Source: Symsagittifera roscoffensis
Lineage: Eukaryota; Xenacoelomorpha; Acoela; Convolutidae
Assembly: GCF_963678635.1 (NCBI RefSeq)
Contig: NC_087070.1
Location: 27,714,057-27,778,056, forward strand
DNA length: 64,000 nt
Direction: 5' to 3'
Shown here: positions 23,781 through 34,968 of the stretch, piece after piece
Layout: each line of letters begins with the position of its first letter
Numbering within the stretch: the first letter of the stretch is position 1
Translations under genes and position numbers: made by a program
The notes under the pieces: generated by a model
Database searches by the model: none
Seen by the model: the letters and a program-made list of their open reading frames with translations, nothing else
Told to the model about the DNA's origin: nothing

Positions 23781-24209
23781 CGCACAAAACTGAAATGGTT
23801 ATTTTGACCACAATCTATCAATGTAACCTGATTGCAATGAATAAGGAAAGAAACCGTTTTCAACAAAATCAAGTTTGCCATTAAAGGCCACTCTTCTGTT
23901 CTATCACCTTTTCAGGGCGAACTCTAATTAAATAAACACACGAGACAATCACTCGCAAATAGGCACGCCCCCCTCCCTGTGGAAAAATATCACCGCTCAC
24001 TCAATTTCACAAACTTGATTAACCCAAAATATAGAAAAAACAAATTCTTCAATAGCATTTAATGATAATCTGTTTTTCACCTTGGTATTCATCTATTTTT
24101 CACTCAGGTAGTTTTCAAAGTGCCGTTAATTGCTCAGATACTCACTTCGCTTACTCTTTTATACACACTTCAATCGCCTGCCTTTCTTATATTTACTTAT
24201 ATCCTGTCA
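23781..24209 (-). promoter_or_regulatory. 5' flank of the E2F gene
   Basis: The minus strand reads 'aaccatttcag' ending at 23790, then 'ttttgtgcg' and the ATG. The 'ttcag' is a candidate 3' splice site, so a 5' UTR exon may lie upstream. No TATA box or convincing E2F site was seen. The MITE and satellite B begin only ~440-720 bases upstream of the ATG. Confidence 0.4.
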
Positions 24210-24218
24210 GGGCTTCAT
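24210..24218. repeat. left target-site duplication of the MITE
   Basis: 'gggcttcat' is repeated exactly at 24497-24505, on the other side of 24219-24496. Confidence 0.8.
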
Positions 24219-24496
24219 GGGGCCTAGGAAATTAGACGACAAGCAAATTAAACGACCGTAAAGAAACGGAATTTAAGGACAACTAGTATTTACTCAGCCA
24301 AAAGTTAATTTAAGTCTAAACAAAATTCACGCAATTTGCACGCAAGTTATTGTCTAAATTGGACAACCAGTATTTACTCAGCCAAAAGATAATTTAAGTC
24401 TGTAAACAAGTTTCACGCAATTTGCACGCAAGTTATTGTCTAAATTCCATTATTTTCTGATCGTCTAATTTCCAGTCGTATAAGTTCGTAAACCCC
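24219..24496. mobile_element. MITE, 278 bp, Mutator-like by 9 bp target duplication
   Basis: The element begins GGGG and ends CCCC. The outer ~65 bases of both ends align as imperfect inverted repeats: 'GGAAATTAGACGA' near both ends, then 'GGAATTTA' further in, then 'GACAA'. It is flanked by a perfect 9 bp direct repeat GGGCTTCAT. The core holds a tandem duplication of ~82 bp ('agtatttactcagccaaaag' at about 24285 and 24368). It has no ORF. A 9 bp duplication fits Mutator-like transposons, but superfamily assignment by that alone is tentative. It sits between the E2F 5' flank and satellite B. Confidence 0.75.
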
Positions 24497-24505
24497 GGGC
24501 TTCAT
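24497..24505. repeat. right target-site duplication of the MITE
   Basis: An exact copy of 24210-24218. Satellite B starts directly after it. Confidence 0.8.
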
Positions 24506-27500
24506 AGTCTATAATTAACGCTAGATTTGCAACCCCTGATACTACCCTGACAGCAACTCACTATAGGGTTGAAAAATTCAAGTTCGGTTAATTATTTAAT
24601 ATTTGAATTTTTATGAAAAAAAAAATGAAAATATTAATAATAAAAATGCCATATCTCGAAAAAATAAAAGGATTCGAGCATTCAAACTTGACGCTATATT
24701 TACAAACTCTGATTCTACCCTGACAGCAACCCACTATAGGGTTGAGAAATTCAAGTTCGGTTAGTTTGCTTTAAATCTTTGTTTTTTTAAATAAAAAAAA
24801 CATAAAAACGCCATATTTCGCAAAAAAAAAGGATTCAAGCAGTCATACTTGGACGCCAGATTTGCAACCCCTGAATGCACCTTGACAGAACCCCACTACA
24901 GGGTTGAGAAATTCAAGTTCGGCTAGTTTTTTTTGAACTAAAAAACCTTAAAAACGCAATATCTCGAAAATACAACAATTTGAGCAGTCATACCTGGACG
25001 CCACATTTGCAACCCCTGTTTCCACGTTGACGGCAACCCACTATAAGGTTGAGAATTTCAATTTCGGATAGTTTTTTTATCTAAGTTTTGCTGAAAAAAA
25101 CATGAAAAAAAATTATGAAAAACGCCATATCTCGAAAACCAAAAAGATTTGAGCAGTCATACGTAAAACCCAGCTTTGCAACCCCTGAATATACCCTGAC
25201 AGTACACCAATATAGGGTTGAGAAACTCAAGTTCGGTTAGTTTTTTATATCTGAATTTTTTTTGGAAAAAAATGGAAAAAAAAATCATAAAAAACGCCAT
25301 ATCTCGGAAAGCAAACAATTTTGAGCAGTCATACTTGGACGCCAGATTCGCAACACCTGCTTCTACCCTGACAGCAACCCACATTAGCGTTGAGATATTC
25401 AAGTTCGGTCAGTTTGTTTTAATATCTAAATTGAAAAAAAAATCATAAAAAGCAGTTTCTCGAAGTCTAAAAGAATTTGAGCAGTCATACTTGGACGCCA
25501 GATTTGCAACCCATGAATGTGCCCTGACAGCAACCCACTATAGGGTTGAGAAATTCAAGTTCGCTTGGTTTGTTTTTTATCTAAGTTTTATTGGAAAAAA
25601 AAACAAAAAACGCCATATCTCGAAAACCAAAAAGATTTGAGCAGCCATACTTGGACGCCAGATTTGCAACTGCTGAATGTACCCTGACAGCAACCCACTA
25701 AAAGCTTGGGAAATTAAAGTTCGGTTGGTTTTTTAATATCTAATTTTTTTGAAAAAAAAATTAAAATAATAAAAGTGCCATATCTCGACGAATAAAAGGA
25801 TTTGAGAAGTCATACTTGGACGCCAGATTTGCAGCCCCTGAAAGTACCCTGACAGCACCTCAATATAGGGTTCAGAAATTCAAGTTCGCTTGGTTTGTTT
25901 TTTATCTAAATTTTGTTGAAAAAAAAAACATAAAAAACGCCATATCTCGAAAAACGAAAGGATTTGAGCAGTCATACTTGGACGCCAGATTTGCAACTTC
26001 TGAATGTACCCTGACAGCAACCCACTAAAAGCTTGAGAAATTGAAGTCCGGTTGGTTTTTTATATCTTAGTTTTTGAAAAAATCATAAAAAACGCCACAT
26101 CTCAAAAAAAAAGGATTTGAGCAGTCATACTTGGACGCCAGATTTGCAACCCCTGATTCTACCCTAACAGCAACCCACTATAAGATTGAAAAATTCACTT
26201 CGGTTAGTTTTTTATATCTTAGTTTTTTTTGGAAAAAAAAAGAAAAATCATTAAAATGCCATATCTCGAAAACCAAAACGATTTGAGCAGTCATACTTGG
26301 ACGCCAGATTTTCAACTCCTGAATGTACCCTGACAGCAACTCACTTAAAGGTTGAGAAATTCAAGTTTGGTTAGTTTTTTTTACATCTACGTTTTTTTTG
26401 AAAAACAATGAAAAAAAATCATAAAAAACGCAGTATCTGGAAAAACAAAAGGATTTGAGCAGTCCTACTTGGACGCCAGATTTGCAACCCCTAATTGTAC
26501 CCTGACAGCACCCCACTATATATGAATGTTTAGAATGTATGTATATAGAAAATTTTCAAACTTGCAATATTTTGGCCTTTTAACAGACCAACAGACTTAA
26601 CATGTGCCAAATGAAACTTCTTAAGCATTTTAACATACGGTATAGCTTAAACGTGCAAAAAAATAATACGTTGAAAGAGCTTAAACATGCAAAAATGGGG
26701 ATTTCTTAAACATGTCAAAATAGGGACTTCTTAAACATGTGTCAAGTGAAACGCCAATTAAATAATAGATAGATAGAAGATAGATAGATAGATTGATCTC
26801 TGACCTGAGCGCAAACAAGGGGCGACCATTGCACAATTGAGGAAGTTCGACGGAGAGCCCCACAATGGATTCTGGGCTACTCTTAGTTACACAACAAAGA
26901 TAGCATTGTATCACCTAATATAGTTCGGTTGGTTTTTTAATATCTAATTTTTTTGAAAAAAAAAATTAAAATAATAAAAGTGCCATATCTCGACGAATAA
27001 AAGGATTTGAGAAGTCATACTTGGACGCCAGATTTGCAGCCCCTGAAAGTACCCTGACAGCACCTCAAAAAAGGGTTCAGAAATTCAAGTTCGCTTGGTT
27101 TGTTTTTTATCTAAATTTTGTTGAAAAAAAACATAAAAAACGCCATATCTCGAAAACCGAAAGGATTTGAGCAGTCATACTTGGACGCCAGATTTGCAAA
27201 TCCTGAATGTACCCTGACAGCAACCCACTAAAAGCTTGAGAAATTAAGTCCGGTTGGTTTTTTATATCTTAGTTTTTGAAAAAAAATCATAAAAAACGCC
27301 ACATCTCAAAAAAAAAGGATTTGAGCAGTCATACTTAGAAGTTCGGTTAGTTTTTTTTTACCTAAGTTTTGCTGAAAAAAACATGAAAAAAAATTATGAA
27401 AAACGCCATATCTCGAAAACCAAAAAGATTTGAGAGGTCATACGTAAAACCCAGCTTTGCAACCCTTGAATATACCCTGACAGTACACCAATATAGGGTT

Positions 27501-30500
27501 GAGAAACTCAAGTTCGGTTAGTTTTTTATATCTGAATTTTTTTTTGGAAAAAAATGGAAAAAAAAATCATAAAAAACGCCATATCTCGGAAAGCAAAAAA
27601 TTTTGGGCAGTCATACTTGGACGCCAGATTTGCAACCCCTGCTTCTACCCTGACAGCAACCCACAATAGCGTTGAGATATTCAAGTTCGGTCAGTTTGTT
27701 TTAATATCTAAATTTTTGAAAAAAAAAATGAAAAAAAAAAATCATAAAAAGCAATTTCTCGAAGTCTAAAAGAATTTGAGCAGTCATACTTGGACGCCAG
27801 ATTTGCAACCCCTGAATGTGCCCTGACAGCAACCCACTATAGGGTTGAGAAATTCAAGTTCGCTTGGTTTGTTTTTTATCTAAGTTTTATTGGAAAAAAA
27901 AAAACAAAAAACGCCATATCTCGAAAACCAAAATGATTTGAGCAGCCATACTTGGACGCCAGATTTGCAACTCCTGAATGTACCCTGACAGCAACCCACT
28001 AAAACCTTGGGAAATTAAAGTTCGGTTGGTTTTTTTATATCTAATTTATTTGAAAAAAAAATTAAAATAATAAAAGTGCCATATCTCGACGAATAAAAGG
28101 ATTTGAGAAGTCATACTTGGACGCCAGATTTGCAGCCCCTGAAAGTACCCTGACAGCACCTCAATAAAGGGTTCAGAAATTCAAGTTCGCTTGGTTTGTT
28201 TTTTATCTAAATTTTGTTGAAAAAAAAACATAAAAAACGCCATATCTCGAAAACCGAAAGGATTTGAGCAGTCATACTTGGACGCCAGATTTGCAACTCC
28301 TGAATGTACCCTGACAGCAACCCACTAAAAGCTTGAGAAATTAAAGTCCGGTTGGTTTTTTATATCTTAGTTTTTGAAAAAAAATCATAAAAAACGCCAC
28401 ATCTCAAAAAAAAGGATTTGAGCAGTCATACTTAGAAGTTCGGTTAGTTTTTTTTTACCTAAGTTTTGCTGAAAAAAACATGAAAAAAAATTATGAAAAA
28501 CGCCATATCTCGAAAACCAAAAAGATTTGAGAGGTCATACATAAAAACCAGCTTTGCAACCCTTGAATATACCCTGACAGTACACCAATATAGGGTTGAG
28601 AAACTCAAGTTCGGTTAGTTTTTTATATCTGAATTTTTTTTTGGAAAAAAATGGAAAAAAATCAAAAAAACGCCATATCTCGGAAAGCAAAAAATTTTGA
28701 GCAGTCATACTTGGACGCCAGATTTGCAACCCCTGCTTCTACCCTGACAGCAACCCACAATAGCGTTGAGATATTCAAGTTCGGTCAGTTTGTTTTAATA
28801 TCTAAATTTTTGAAGAAAAAAAATGAAAAAAAAAATCATAAAAAGCAATTTCTCGAAGTCTAAAAGAATTTGAGCAGTCATACTTGGACCCCAGATTTGC
28901 AACCCCTGAATGTGCCCTGACAGCAACCCACTATAGGCTTGAGAAATTCAAGTTCGCTTGGTTTGTTTTTTATCTAAGTTTTATTGGAAAAAAAAAAAAA
29001 AAAAAAACGCCATATCTCGAAAACCAAAATGATTTGAGAAGCCATACTTGGACGCCAGATTTGCAACTCCTGAATGTACCCTGACAGCAACCCACTAAAA
29101 CCTTGGGAAATTAAAGTTCGGTTGGTTTTTTTATATCTAATTTATTTGAAAAAAAAAAATTAAAATAATAAAAGTGCCATATCTCGACGAATAAAAGGAT
29201 TTGAGAAGTCATACTTGGACGCCAGATTTGCAACTCCTGAATGTACCCTGACAGCAACCCACTAAAAGCTTGAGAAATTAAAGTCCGGTTGGTTTTTTAT
29301 ATCTTAGTTTTTGAAAAAAAATCATAAAAAACGCCACATCTCAAAAAAAAGGATTTGAGCAGTCATACTTAGAAGTTCGGTTAGTTTTTTTTTACCTAAG
29401 TTTTGCTGAAAAAAACATGAAAAAAAATTATGAAAAACGCCATATCTCGAAAACCAAAAAGATTTGAGAGGTCATACATAAAAACCAGCTTTGCAACCCT
29501 TGAATATACCCTGACAGTACACCAATAGAGGGTTGAGAAACTCAAGTTCGGTTAGTTTTTTATATCTGAATTTTTTTTTGGAAAAAAATGGAAAAAAAAT
29601 CAAAAAAACGCCATATCTCGGAAAGCAAAAAATTTTGAGCAGTCATACTTGGACGCCAGATTTGCAACCCCTGCTTCTACCCTGACAGCAACCCACAATA
29701 GCGTTGAGATATTCAAGTTCGGTCAGTTTGTTTTAATATCTAAATTTTTGAAGAAAAAAAATGAAAAAAAAAATCATAAAAAGCAATTTCTCGAAGTCTA
29801 AAAGAATTTGAGCAGTCATACTTGGACGCCAGATTTGCAACCCCTGAATGTGCCCTGACAGCAACCCACTATAGGCTTGAGAAATTCAAGTTCGCTTGGT
29901 TTGTTTTTTATCTAAGTTTTATTGGAAAAAAAAAACAAAAAACGCCATATCTCGAAAACCAAAATGATTTGAGCAGCCATACTTGGACGCCAGATTTGCA
30001 ACTCCTGAATGTACCCTGACAGCAACCCACTAAAACCTTGAGAAATTCAAGTTCGCTTGGTTTGTTTTTTATCTAAGTTTTATTGGAAAAAAAACAAACA
30101 AAAAACGCCATATCTCGAAAACCAAAATGATTTGAGAAGCCATACTTGGACGCCAGATTTGCAACTCCTGAATGTACCCTGACAGCAACCCACTAAAACC
30201 TTGGGAAATTAAAGTTCGGTTGGTTTTTTTATATCTAATTTATTTGAAAAAAAAAATTAAAATAATAAAAGTGCCATATCTCGACGAATAAAAGGATTTG
30301 AGAAGTCATACTTGGACGCCAGATTTGCAACTCCTGAATGTACCCTGACAGCAACCCACTAAAAGCTTGAGAAATTAAAGTCCGGTTGGTTTTTTATATC
30401 TTAGTTTTTGAAAAAAAAAATCATAAAAAACGCCACATCTCAAAAAAAAAGGATTTGAGCAGTCATACTTAGACGCCATATTTGCAACTCCTGAATATAC

Positions 30501-31030
30501 CCTGACAGCGCCCCACTATAGGGTTAAGAAATTCAAGTTCTGTTGGTTTTTTTCTAAGTTTTTTTGAAAAAAAAGACAGAAAAAAATCATAAAAAACGCC
30601 ATATCTTGAAAACCAAAAAGATTTGAGCAGTCATACTTGGACGCCAGATTTGCAACCCCTGATTCTACCCTAACAGCAACCCACTATAGGATTGAAAAAT
30701 TCACTTCGGTTAGTTTTTTATATCTTAGTTTTTTTTGGAAAAAAAATAAGAAAACTCATTAAAATGCCATATCTCGAAAACCAAAACGATTTGAGCAGTC
30801 ATACTTCGACGCCAGATTTTCAACTCCTGAATGTACCCTGACAGCAACTCACTTAAAGGTTGAGAAATTCAAGATCGGTTAGTTTTTTTTACATCTACGT
30901 TTTTTTTTTGAAAAACAATGAAAAAAAAATCATAAAAAACGCAGTATCTGGAAAAACAAAAGGATTTGAGCAGTCCTACTTGGACGCCAGATTTGCAACC
31001 CCTAATTGTACCCTGACAGCACCCCACTAT
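24506..31030. repeat. satellite B, monomer ~160-180 bp, with higher-order units
   Basis: About 38 monomers carry the ordered landmarks 'gacgccagatttgcaaccc', 'ccctgacagcaacccacta', 'gggttgagaaattcaagtt', an A/T-rich spacer, 'cgccatatctcgaaaa', and 'gatttgagcagtcatacttg'. The variant junction 'catacttagaagttcggtta' recurs at about 27334, 28431 and 29368, and a related 'cttagacgcc' occurs at 30468. This gives higher-order units of about 1097, 937 and 1100 bp; the short one lacks one monomer. Array copies after 26930 are much more alike than those before it, as expected from recent amplification. Frames of 60-80 codons inside the array are translated repeats, not genes. Confidence 0.92.
26520..26925. 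repeat. non-satellite insert with GATA microsatellite (copy 1)
   Basis: A ~400 bp unique segment interrupts satellite B. It carries a short direct repeat 'cttaaacatg' and a 'tagatagatagaagatagat' microsatellite (about 26766-26795). An almost identical segment occurs at 31025-31432, and the flanking ~380 bp of satellite to its left is shared too. A block of at least 750 bp was therefore copied together. Confidence 0.85.
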
Positions 31031-31432
31031 ATATGAATGTTTAGAATGTATGTATATAGAAAATTTTCAAACTTGCAATGTTTTGGCCTTTTAACAGACC
31101 AACAGACTTAACATGTGCCAAATGAAACTTCTTAAGCATTTTAACATACGGTATAGCTTAAACGTGCAAAAAAATAATACTTTGAAAGAGCTTAAACATG
31201 CAAAAATGGGGATTTCTTAAACATGTCAAAATAGGGACTTCTTAAACATGTGTCAAGTGAAACGCCAATTAAATAATAGATAGATAGAAGATAGATAGAT
31301 AGATTGATCTCTGACCTGAGCGCAAACAAGGGGCGACCATTGCACAATTGAGGAAGTTCGACGGAGAGCCCCACAATGGATTCTGGGCTACTCTTAGTTA
31401 CACAACAAAGATAGCACTGTATCACCTAATAT
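31025..31432. repeat. non-satellite insert with GATA microsatellite (copy 2)
   Basis: Differs from 26520-26925 at only a few positions. Here the right side runs into unique DNA with a LINE fragment, while copy 1 runs back into satellite. Copy 2 therefore probably marks the original edge of the array. A 77-codon minus frame (31192-31425) is identical in both copies and has no known domain. Confidence 0.85.
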
Positions 31433-31439
31433 ACTCATC

Positions 31440-31775
31440 CTCCAAAAATACGTTTTTACGCATTCTTGAAACTTATCCTAGAAGATTCAATTATCCTCTG
31501 GTCTAACTACATCCAGCAGTACAATCGCAGCAGGAGATATACGATTTGCAACATATCCAGTTTGGTGTTCAAACTCCCAAAAAACACAGAAGTGCAGAGA
31601 CAGAACCTTTGGTACAGGGCTCCTCGCTTATACAACATCATATATGATCACTTTAATCTCCACGGCCATCTCACACCTGTCAAGCACCGAATCATCAAAC
31701 TCTTCTGGGATCATTACAACTCAAACTACAAAGAACTGAACATTTGTTCTAGGCAACTGGCTTGCCATTGAGCTT
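31440..31775 (+). mobile_element. 3' fragment of a LINE reverse transcriptase ORF
   Basis: The 101-codon frame at 31466-31771 ends with 'RQNLWYRAPRLYNIIYDHFN' then 'RIIKLFWDHY'. This layout resembles the extreme C-terminus of Jockey/CR1-type LINE ORF2 proteins, where a 'G..LWN.LP' word is followed by a short helix. The upstream RT is missing, so this is a 5'-truncated copy, the usual LINE fate. Nothing shows that it belongs to the same family as the LINE at 50430-54162. Confidence 0.5.
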
Positions 31776-33460
31776 CTGCGACCGACGCATTCCATGGCAT
31801 CATCAATGACTTCATATCAGGCTTACGTCGTCCAGCTTTTTTTTGTAAAGCCATAATAGTAAGCATAATAGTCATCATAAAAATAAGAAGCATAAGAAGA
31901 GTGGTTGATTGCAAGAAAAAGATAATGTAAAGAAAACATCTCTTTCCTCTCAAAATCTCAGCCGGAAAAGCCAAATTTCTGAATGTTGTGTGACACTCGC
32001 TATATATCTTCGTAGTAAAACAGTCAAGTAAAAAAATACAAAAAAATGTTCGAAGATTTAGATTTTTTTCGAAAAACCTTGAACTTATTTACTCGCCCTT
32101 GAAAACTACCAAAAAATACAGAAAAACCGGCAAAAAATGGGACAAATCATTAAGCTGACAGAAAATCAAATTATATCTGAAAATTTTGTGCAATCCAGAA
32201 GTGAGCAAAAAATATATCTTTCACTAGAAACGAATTGAAATTGAGTCACTAAGCCGATAAAGCTTTAGTCGAAATCATTTGCTCACGAGAAAGTTTTTGA
32301 GCAAAAAAATGAAGAAAACCTTCCAAGGCTAGTAAGAAAACTTTTAAACATCAGAAGTAACTCAAAACCCTAAAAGCAAAAACAATGTGAATTGCCTAAT
32401 GCAAAAAAAAAACAATTCTACGATGTCCTATCTAAGCCGACAAACCTTGTGCAGACAAATCACAGGCCAACAAATTTTTGGAAAAGAATTTGAAGGTTTG
32501 AAAAAAAAACAGTTCCTGATCAGATTCATACCCAAGACCTTTGCAGTACGAAGTGTTCAGTATACGCATGGAAATTTGAACTCATGATGAAGCAAATTGT
32601 TAACCCGAAAAAGACTATATTCCGGTTTTATAACGCTTGCTAATCGCAAGCGTAAAAAACGCCGAGCTTTTAAAGAAGACGTCTTTGACTTGCTTGTAAG
32701 AAACAGACTATTGGACAGCTGTTTTGAGGAGTAGAAAAACCAATGCAGAAAAAACTAATGCAGCAAAACAATTTATCAAGACAAACAATTGAAAGCTATT
32801 TTAAACAAAACGTTTCTAAAGAGATTCCTCTTGAAATGAAAAAAAAATAGTTCATTTGAAAAAACTAAAAAAAAAACAGTTCAAAAGTCTTTGAAAAACT
32901 AGTGAAGACTTTAGTAGAAAGAAAGTGAAACTGCGGAAGGCTTCATAAAGTTGAACTGAAAATTATTTTTAAAATGTCAAAAAAACGTTTGACACAATGA
33001 AAAGGACATAATGAGTCATTCTATTAAAGATGTAATGTTGTTCTGGGCGAAAATTAGATGAACAATTTTTAAAAACAATAGCATTAATTAATTCACTTTT
33101 AAATGCTTTAAGCAGAAGGCTACCTTGACGACAAAAACAGTACACATCCTTTCGTGGTCATGCGCTGTCAAGCAAAGAAAGTTGCGACTGGGCAATCATT
33201 TTTCTTCCTGCAAAAATCCTCTGCCGAACTAAAAATGACCAGAAAACTCGCAAGTCGTGGGCCCTCGAAGCCGATGCATTTAACTTTCTTGAATTTGTTT
33301 GCGTTACGGTTACTGCTTCTACTAAGTGTGTCATGTCCCTATGTTTGTATAGACTGTAGCTAAAACGTGTAGAGATAGCGTATAATTCTTAAACACGTCA
33401 ACATAGGGACATCCTACGCATGGCTGGAGATGTCTCGCTCAATCAAATAATATATAGATA
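31776..33460. other. no gene recognised
   Basis: AT-rich with homopolymer A runs. A 66-codon plus frame (32387-32587) has no recognisable domain. Near 33370-33470 'cacgtcaacatagggacatc' and an 'atatatagatag' tail resemble the end of the insert at 26690-26790 (catgtcaaaatagggacttc, then tagatagat), so a third, diverged copy of that repeat end seems to lie here. Confidence 0.45.
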
Positions 33461-33495
33461 GTCATTTTATTATTCAATAGACAGTCATTTAAACT

Positions 33496-33509
33496 TTTAT
33501 TCATTTATT
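33496..33509 (-). terminator. two poly(A) signals for the RETREG-like gene
   Basis: Minus-strand AATAAA occurs at 33496-33501 and 33504-33509, about 55-65 bases past the stop codon. This fits a short 3' UTR. Confidence 0.55.
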
Positions 33510-33561
33510 AATTTTTGCGTAAAATAAAATTTCTGATCGCGCAGGACAACAATGAAATCTT

Positions 33562-34704
33562 TCATGCTATCTTTGACCGCGATCTCGTGTTGCAATAGAC
33601 ATAAGGACCCTGTGAATCAACTTGTTGGCTGGTTGGCTGAGTATCGTCTTCAACTGAGGAATCGTGTGACACAAACTCAAAACTCTCGAGTTCCGAATGA
33701 CCTCTATGCACACTTCTGTCCCTCGAAAAAGATTTATTTTCATTCGGCAGTTTTTTACTCGTTTCCATAGATCGAGTGTCACCTGAACCCATGATTAGGG
33801 ATGCGTTGAAAGCATTTGCCACTTCATCCTCCTCGGAGAAAAAAAGCGATTCCTCGATTTGTGCAACATCTTCAGCTGAGCTATATGATTGAGATGGTGA
33901 CGGCATTCTGCTACGGTTTATCAAGATCGAATCACAGTCCGAGTCGTTCTCTGGTTCCAGGTTATTGGCCGATGTCGCTTTTCGAAAAAGTCCGATTTGT
34001 CTGGCTTGTTTACTTGCCCTTTGCGGTTGAAGGATCTCGGGGAGATACATTTCGGCCATTGCATCGTTTAAAAGACATAACCTTCCATTTGAAGAATTTT
34101 TTGTAGAATCACCGTTCAACTCTTGGACAAACTTGTCTTCTAAGTCATTGGCTGAAGCCGCAACTGCTTCGAGATAAGAGTAACACAACCTGTGAAAATA
34201 ACTGAGTGGAAGAAGGAAGTATTTCAGCAAATCCAACCGATGTAAACCGCCGATTATTATCAAAACGTTAGCAAAAATAACTAGCATGTTCATGAATGAT
34301 ATGTAATGTTCAACTGTCAGTCCAAAAACCGATAAAATGATCACAATCACGTATATCAGGATAGCATCAGGGATGAAATAAGAAAAAATAATACCGATTG
34401 AACGAAGAAATGTATAAATGAAAAAGGGTAAATCTCCAATGAAATCGTGACATTGACTCTCGCCTTGACATCTGCTGCCATGAACAAGAAAAGGAAGACG
34501 AAGCAGAAGTTTTGTGTATTTTGTTTGCAATAAAGTGAGCCGATGATAGTAATCTACAATGACAACTGCCAGAATACACAGTGATACTTGAACAAGCCAA
34601 TTTGCTTTGTTAACAGATTCCACCAGCAAATAATTTACACAGACAAGAACTGCTGTTGAAAGAATTGGGCACTGCCAGCTGATAACAGAATTTAAAAATG
34701 GCAT
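33562..34704 (-). CDS. RETREG/FAM134-like ER-phagy receptor
   Basis: A frame of 380 residues from the first ATG (34702-34704); the open frame extends 12 codons further upstream without an ATG. It has paired hydrophobic segments typical of a reticulon-homology domain: about residues 8-30 and 36-52, then about 90-125 and 136-153. A 'FSYFIPDAILIYVIVIIL' stretch resembles 'Y.PG..L.Y...L' of RETREG proteins. These hairpins insert into and bend the ER membrane. The long Ser/Asp-rich cytosolic tail ends with 'LESFEFVSHDSS', whose FEFV fits the Atg8/LC3-interacting motif and its place in FAM134 proteins (DDFELL). I therefore infer a receptor that links ER fragments to autophagosomes. The gene is intronless here. 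A 'tttcag' upstream on the minus strand may be a splice acceptor, so the N-terminus is uncertain. Element A lies 168 bases upstream. Confidence 0.75.
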   Translation of the reverse strand: MPFLNSVISWQCPILSTAVLVCVNYLLVESVNKANWLVQVSLCILAVVIVDYYHRLTLLQTKYTKLLLRLPFLVHGSRCQGESQCHDFIGDLPFFIYTFLRSIGIIFSYFIPDAILIYVIVIILSVFGLTVEHYISFMNMLVIFANVLIIIGGLHRLDLLKYFLLPLSYFHRLCYSYLEAVAASANDLEDKFVQELNGDSTKNSSNGRLCLLNDAMAEMYLPEILQPQRASKQARQIGLFRKATSANNLEPENDSDCDSILINRSRMPSPSQSYSSAEDVAQIEESLFFSEEDEVANAFNASLIMGSGDTRSMETSKKLPNENKSFSRDRSVHRGHSELESFEFVSHDSSVEDDTQPTSQQVDSQGPYVYCNTRSRSKIA

Positions 34705-34867
34705 TGCTAGATCAGCATTGAACCTGAAATTTTTGAACACGTGAGTATTTGCCCACTTTAAACCAAACTAAGTTAACCCGAAAAATACACAACCACGGAA
34801 AATGAAAAAAAAAACCCATTGACGACTTCCTCTGTCGCTTTGTAATGAAGGAATTACAACCGAATTG

Positions 34868-34872
34868 GTAAC
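34868..34872. repeat. left target-site duplication of element A (GTAAC)
   Basis: 'gtaac' directly precedes the 5' LTR and recurs directly after the 3' LTR at 49797-49801. Confidence 0.85.
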
Positions 34873-34955
34873 TGTTATATATTTGTTATATGTTAATGTT
34901 GATTTCAGATATTGTTGAATAAAAGCTTTATAAAGAAGCGGCGTTTCCTCCAACA
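34873..34955 (+). repeat. 5' LTR of element A (83 bp)
   Basis: It begins TGTTATATA and ends CCAACA, and carries an AATAAA poly(A)-type word. The gag ATG follows only 13 bases after its end. Confidence 0.85.
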
Positions 34956-34968
34956 ATTTTATTCAACA

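Noticed and set aside
26681-26914. 77-codon minus frame identical at 31192-31425, as a conserved gene
   Set aside because: Identity is explained by the recent block duplication; there is no sign of coding selection.
24600-30100. Many 60-80 codon frames such as 25816-26028, 27554-27769, 28651-28863 and 29822-30019
   Set aside because: They are translations of satellite B monomers and share the same repeat-encoded peptide; there is no gene-like feature.
11690-31030. CRISPR-like array
   Set aside because: The repeats are long satellite monomers without unique spacers and the DNA is from an animal.
34705-34740. Upstream 12-codon extension of the RETREG-like frame
   Set aside because: It begins at a GTG, not an ATG, and runs through an acceptor-like 'tttcag'; the first ATG at 34704 is preferred.
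34912-34968. Extension of the element A gag frame into the LTR
   Set aside because: It starts at a TTG within the LTR; the ATG at 34969 is the reasonable start.
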